DNA of 64,000 nt, taken from the NCBI RefSeq assembly GCF_003234185.1, contig NZ_QKSM01000014.1:1-64000 (forward strand), written 5' to 3'. Position 1 is the first letter of the stretch; every line of letters begins with the position of its first letter. Below the pieces are notes generated by a model that saw only the letters and a program-made list of their open reading frames with translations, was not told where the DNA came from and did no database searches. Made by a program: the position numbers and the translations under genes. The stretch comes from Curtobacterium sp. MCSS17_008 (GTDB lineage Bacteria > Actinomycetota > Actinomycetes > Actinomycetales > Microbacteriaceae). Shown here piece after piece: positions 61,732-64,000 of the stretch.

Positions 61732-61813
61732 GAGGGAACCGCGCACCGCGCGCGGACACTCAGGCACCTCATCACGGACTCGGTGCCGCACACATCGATC
61801 GAAAGGCCCAGCC

Positions 61814-64000
61814 ATGTCGAAGCCCATGCCCGACAAGCCCACCGTCGACGGACTCGAGCAGGTCTGGGGCCCGGTCTGGGAGCAGGACGGCACCTACCGG
61901 TTCGACCGCGACAGCGCCACGAAGGACGCCGTCTACTCGATCGACACCCCGCCGCCGACCGCCTCGGGCTCGCTGCACATCGGCCACGTGTTCTCGTACA
62001 CGCACACCGACCTCAAGGCCCGGTACGAGCGCATGCGCGGCAAGCACGTCTTCTACCCGATGGGCTGGGACGACAACGGCCTGCCGACCGAGCGTCGCGT
62101 GCAGAACTACTACGGCGTCCGCTGCGACCCGCAGCTCCCCTACGACCCGGCGTTCGTCCCGCCGTTCGAGGGCGGCGACAACAAGTCGTCCAAGGCCGCG
62201 GACCAGCTGCCGATCTCCCGTCGTAACTTCATCGAGCTCTGCGAGCGCCTGACGGTGCAGGACGAGCAGCAGTTCGAGCACCTCTTCCGCACGCTCGGCC
62301 TGTCGGTGGACTGGACGCAGTCGTACCGGACCATCGACGACACCTCGCGCGCGAGCGCCCAGCGGGCCTTCCTCCGCAACCTCGAGCGCGGCGAGGCCTA
62401 CCAGGCCGACGCCCCGACGCTGTGGGACGTCACCTTCCGCACCGCTGTGGCGCAGGCCGAGCTCGAGGACAAGGAGATGCCGGGGGCGTACCACGGCCTG
62501 GCGTTCCACCGGACCGACGGGGGCGAGGACGTCGTCATCCAGACCACCCGACCCGAGCTCCTCCCCGCCTGCGTCGCCCTCGTCGCGCACCCGGACGACG
62601 AGCGCTTCCAGGACCTGTTCGGCACGACGGTCCGCTCCCCCCTGTTCGACGTCGAGGTCCCGGTCCTCGCGCACCACCTGGCGCAGCAGGACAAGGGCGC
62701 CGGCATCGCCATGGTCTGCACCTTCGGCGACACCACCGACGTGGTGTGGTGGCGCGAGCTCCAGCTGCCGAACCGCGCGATCATCGGGTTCGACGGCCGC
62801 GTCCGTTCGGAGCAGCCGGACTGGATCGAGAGCGAGCGCGGTCAGGAGCTGTACGCCGAGATGGCGGGCAAGACCGTGTTCTCGGCGAAGAAGGTCGTCG
62901 TCGACGCCCTCACCGAGTCCGGCGAGCTCGTCGGTGACGTCAAGACGATCAACCACCCGGTGAAGTTCTTCGAGAAGGGCGACAAGCCGCTCGAGATCGT
63001 GTCGACCCGCCAGTGGTACATCGTCAACGGCGCGCGCGATGAGCAGCTCAAGGAGACCCTCCGCGAGCGCGGCGAGGAGATCGCCTTCCACCCGGACTTC
63101 ATGCGCGTCCGCTACGACAACTGGGTGGGCGGCCTGTCCGGTGACTGGCTCATCTCGCGCCAGCGGTTCTTCGGCGTGCCGATCCCGGTCTGGTACCCGC
63201 TCGACGCCGACGGCAACCCGGTCTTCGACCAGCCGATCGTCCCGACCGAGGCCCAGCTGCCGGTCGACCCGGCGGCCGAGCCGGCTCCCGGCTACTCGGA
63301 GGACCAGCGCGGCGTCCCCGGCGGCTTCCAGGGCGAGCTCGACGTGATGGACACCTGGGCGACCTCGTCGCTCACCCCGCAGCTCGCGGGCAAGTGGGAG
63401 ACCGACACCGAGCTGTACGAGCTGGTGTTCCCGTACGACGTCCGCCCGCAGGCGCAGGACATCATCCGCACCTGGCTCTTCACGACCGCCCTGCGCAGCC
63501 AGCTCGAGGCCGACGTCGCGCCCTGGAAGCACGCGAGCATCTCCGGCTTCATCGTGGACCCGGACCGCAAGAAGATGTCGAAGTCGAAGGGCAACGTCGT
63601 CACGCCGCTGTCGATCCTCGAGCAGCACGGCGCCGACGCGGTGCGCTACTGGGCGGCCTCGTCGAAGCTCGGCACCGACGCGGCGTTCGACCCGCAGAAC
63701 CCGAAGCAGATCAAGGTCGGTCGTCGTCTGGCGATCAAGGTCCTCAACGCAGCGAAGTTCGTCTACGGCTTCGAGCTCCCGAGCGGCGCGACGACCGTGA
63801 CCGAGGCGCTCGACGTCGACATGCTGGCCGAGCTCGGCTCCGTGATCGGGCAGGCCACGACGGCGTTCGACGGGTTCGACCACGCCCGCGCGCTCGAGGT
63901 GACCGAGCGGTTCTTCTGGACGTTCTGCGACGACTACCTTGAGCTCGTGAAGGAGCGCGCCTACGGCACCGCGTCGGACGCGACGCACGAGACCCAGGCG
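61814..64000 (+). CDS. valS: Valyl-tRNA synthetase, 3' end outside window
   Basis: The first 729 codons of a class I synthetase that charges tRNA-Val. GSLHIGHVFSYTH is the HIGH motif near residue 55, VVIQTTRPELLPACVA starts the editing domain, WYIVNGARDEQ and the KKMSKSKGNVV loop (about residue 590) follow. The frame is open at the window end, so about 120 residues are missing. AAAGG lies near the ATG at 61814. The DDNGLPTERRVQN segment is seen in a ValRS subtype of actinobacteria. Confidence 0.95.
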   Translation, partial: MSKPMPDKPTVDGLEQVWGPVWEQDGTYRFDRDSATKDAVYSIDTPPPTASGSLHIGHVFSYTHTDLKARYERMRGKHVFYPMGWDDNGLPTERRVQNYYGVRCDPQLPYDPAFVPPFEGGDNKSSKAADQLPISRRNFIELCERLTVQDEQQFEHLFRTLGLSVDWTQSYRTIDDTSRASAQRAFLRNLERGEAYQADAPTLWDVTFRTAVAQAELEDKEMPGAYHGLAFHRTDGGEDVVIQTTRPELLPACVALVAHPDDERFQDLFGTTVRSPLFDVEVPVLAHHLAQQDKGAGIAMVCTFGDTTDVVWWRELQLPNRAIIGFDGRVRSEQPDWIESERGQELYAEMAGKTVFSAKKVVVDALTESGELVGDVKTINHPVKFFEKGDKPLEIVSTRQWYIVNGARDEQLKETLRERGEEIAFHPDFMRVRYDNWVGGLSGDWLISRQRFFGVPIPVWYPLDADGNPVFDQPIVPTEAQLPVDPAAEPAPGYSEDQRGVPGGFQGELDVMDTWATSSLTPQLAGKWETDTELYELVFPYDVRPQAQDIIRTWLFTTALRSQLEADVAPWKHASISGFIVDPDRKKMSKSKGNVVTPLSILEQHGADAVRYWAASSKLGTDAAFDPQNPKQIKVGRRLAIKVLNAAKFVYGFELPSGATTVTEALDVDMLAELGSVIGQATTAFDGFDHARALEVTERFFWTFCDDYLELVKERAYGTASDATHETQA

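Noticed and set aside
61731-61813. T-box leader for valS
   Set aside because: No TGGTACCGCG-like core or specifier structure is visible, unlike the ileS leader.

Overview
The window is a gene-dense, very GC-rich stretch of an actinobacterial chromosome. Synteny (rplU-rpmA-obgE-proB, nadD-rsfS, ileS-folC-ndk), a translational ileS T-box, mycoredoxin, and frequent leaderless starts point to the Microbacteriaceae. A Curtobacterium-like organism is my best guess, from overall feel rather than a database search. Nearly everything looks like resident chromosome. I see no prophage, insertion sequence, CRISPR array or compositional island.

Layout. 1-4800: BrkB membrane protein, aspartase, and a Pit phosphate transporter with a small membrane protein. 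4800-10400: Na+/H+ antiporter, a DUF3533-like membrane protein, small proteins, an MTH1-like Nudix hydrolase and PabC. 10500-21500: amidohydrolase, oligopeptidase B, CYTH-CHAD protein, mycoredoxin, SNF2 ATPase, an APH-fold kinase and an FUSC transporter. 21670-23930: an OmpR-type two-component system. 24015-30066: an SOS mutasome operon (imuA'-imuB-dnaE2) with two perfect LexA boxes. 30115-32721: pabB, galM and tRNA-Ala. 32828-40420: rplU-rpmA-obgE-proB, then proA-(small membrane protein)-nadD-(long disordered membrane-anchored protein), then rsfS. 41115-45072: an RNase E/G that lacks the usual zinc-link cysteines. 45407-47260: a VKOR and DsbA pair for disulfide formation. 47286-53116: T-box-ileS-folC-DUF4233-ndk. 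53153-60005: a CDF transporter, and a TetR regulator divergent from a complete peptide/nickel-type ABC importer with fused ATPases. 60014-64000: an MHS-type symporter and the 5' part of valS.

Two themes run through the window. First, about 17 genes carry a TANNNT-like -10 hexamer only 6-9 nt before an ATG or GTG. This marks leaderless transcripts and corrects many start codons. Second, intergenic spaces hold short repeats: an imperfect inverted-repeat family with a constant 12-nt centre, clustered 12-bp palindromes, a 73-bp direct repeat and several small tandem arrays. At the left edge one repeat element has become a perfect 51-bp inverted repeat containing the brkB start codon, which may be a fold-back assembly artefact.

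I did not find a convincing wholly new system. The best leads are the duplicated Pit coupling junction, the non-canonical RNase E, the repeat family, the compact SOS mutasome with twin LexA boxes, and the conserved-looking unknown genes around nadD.
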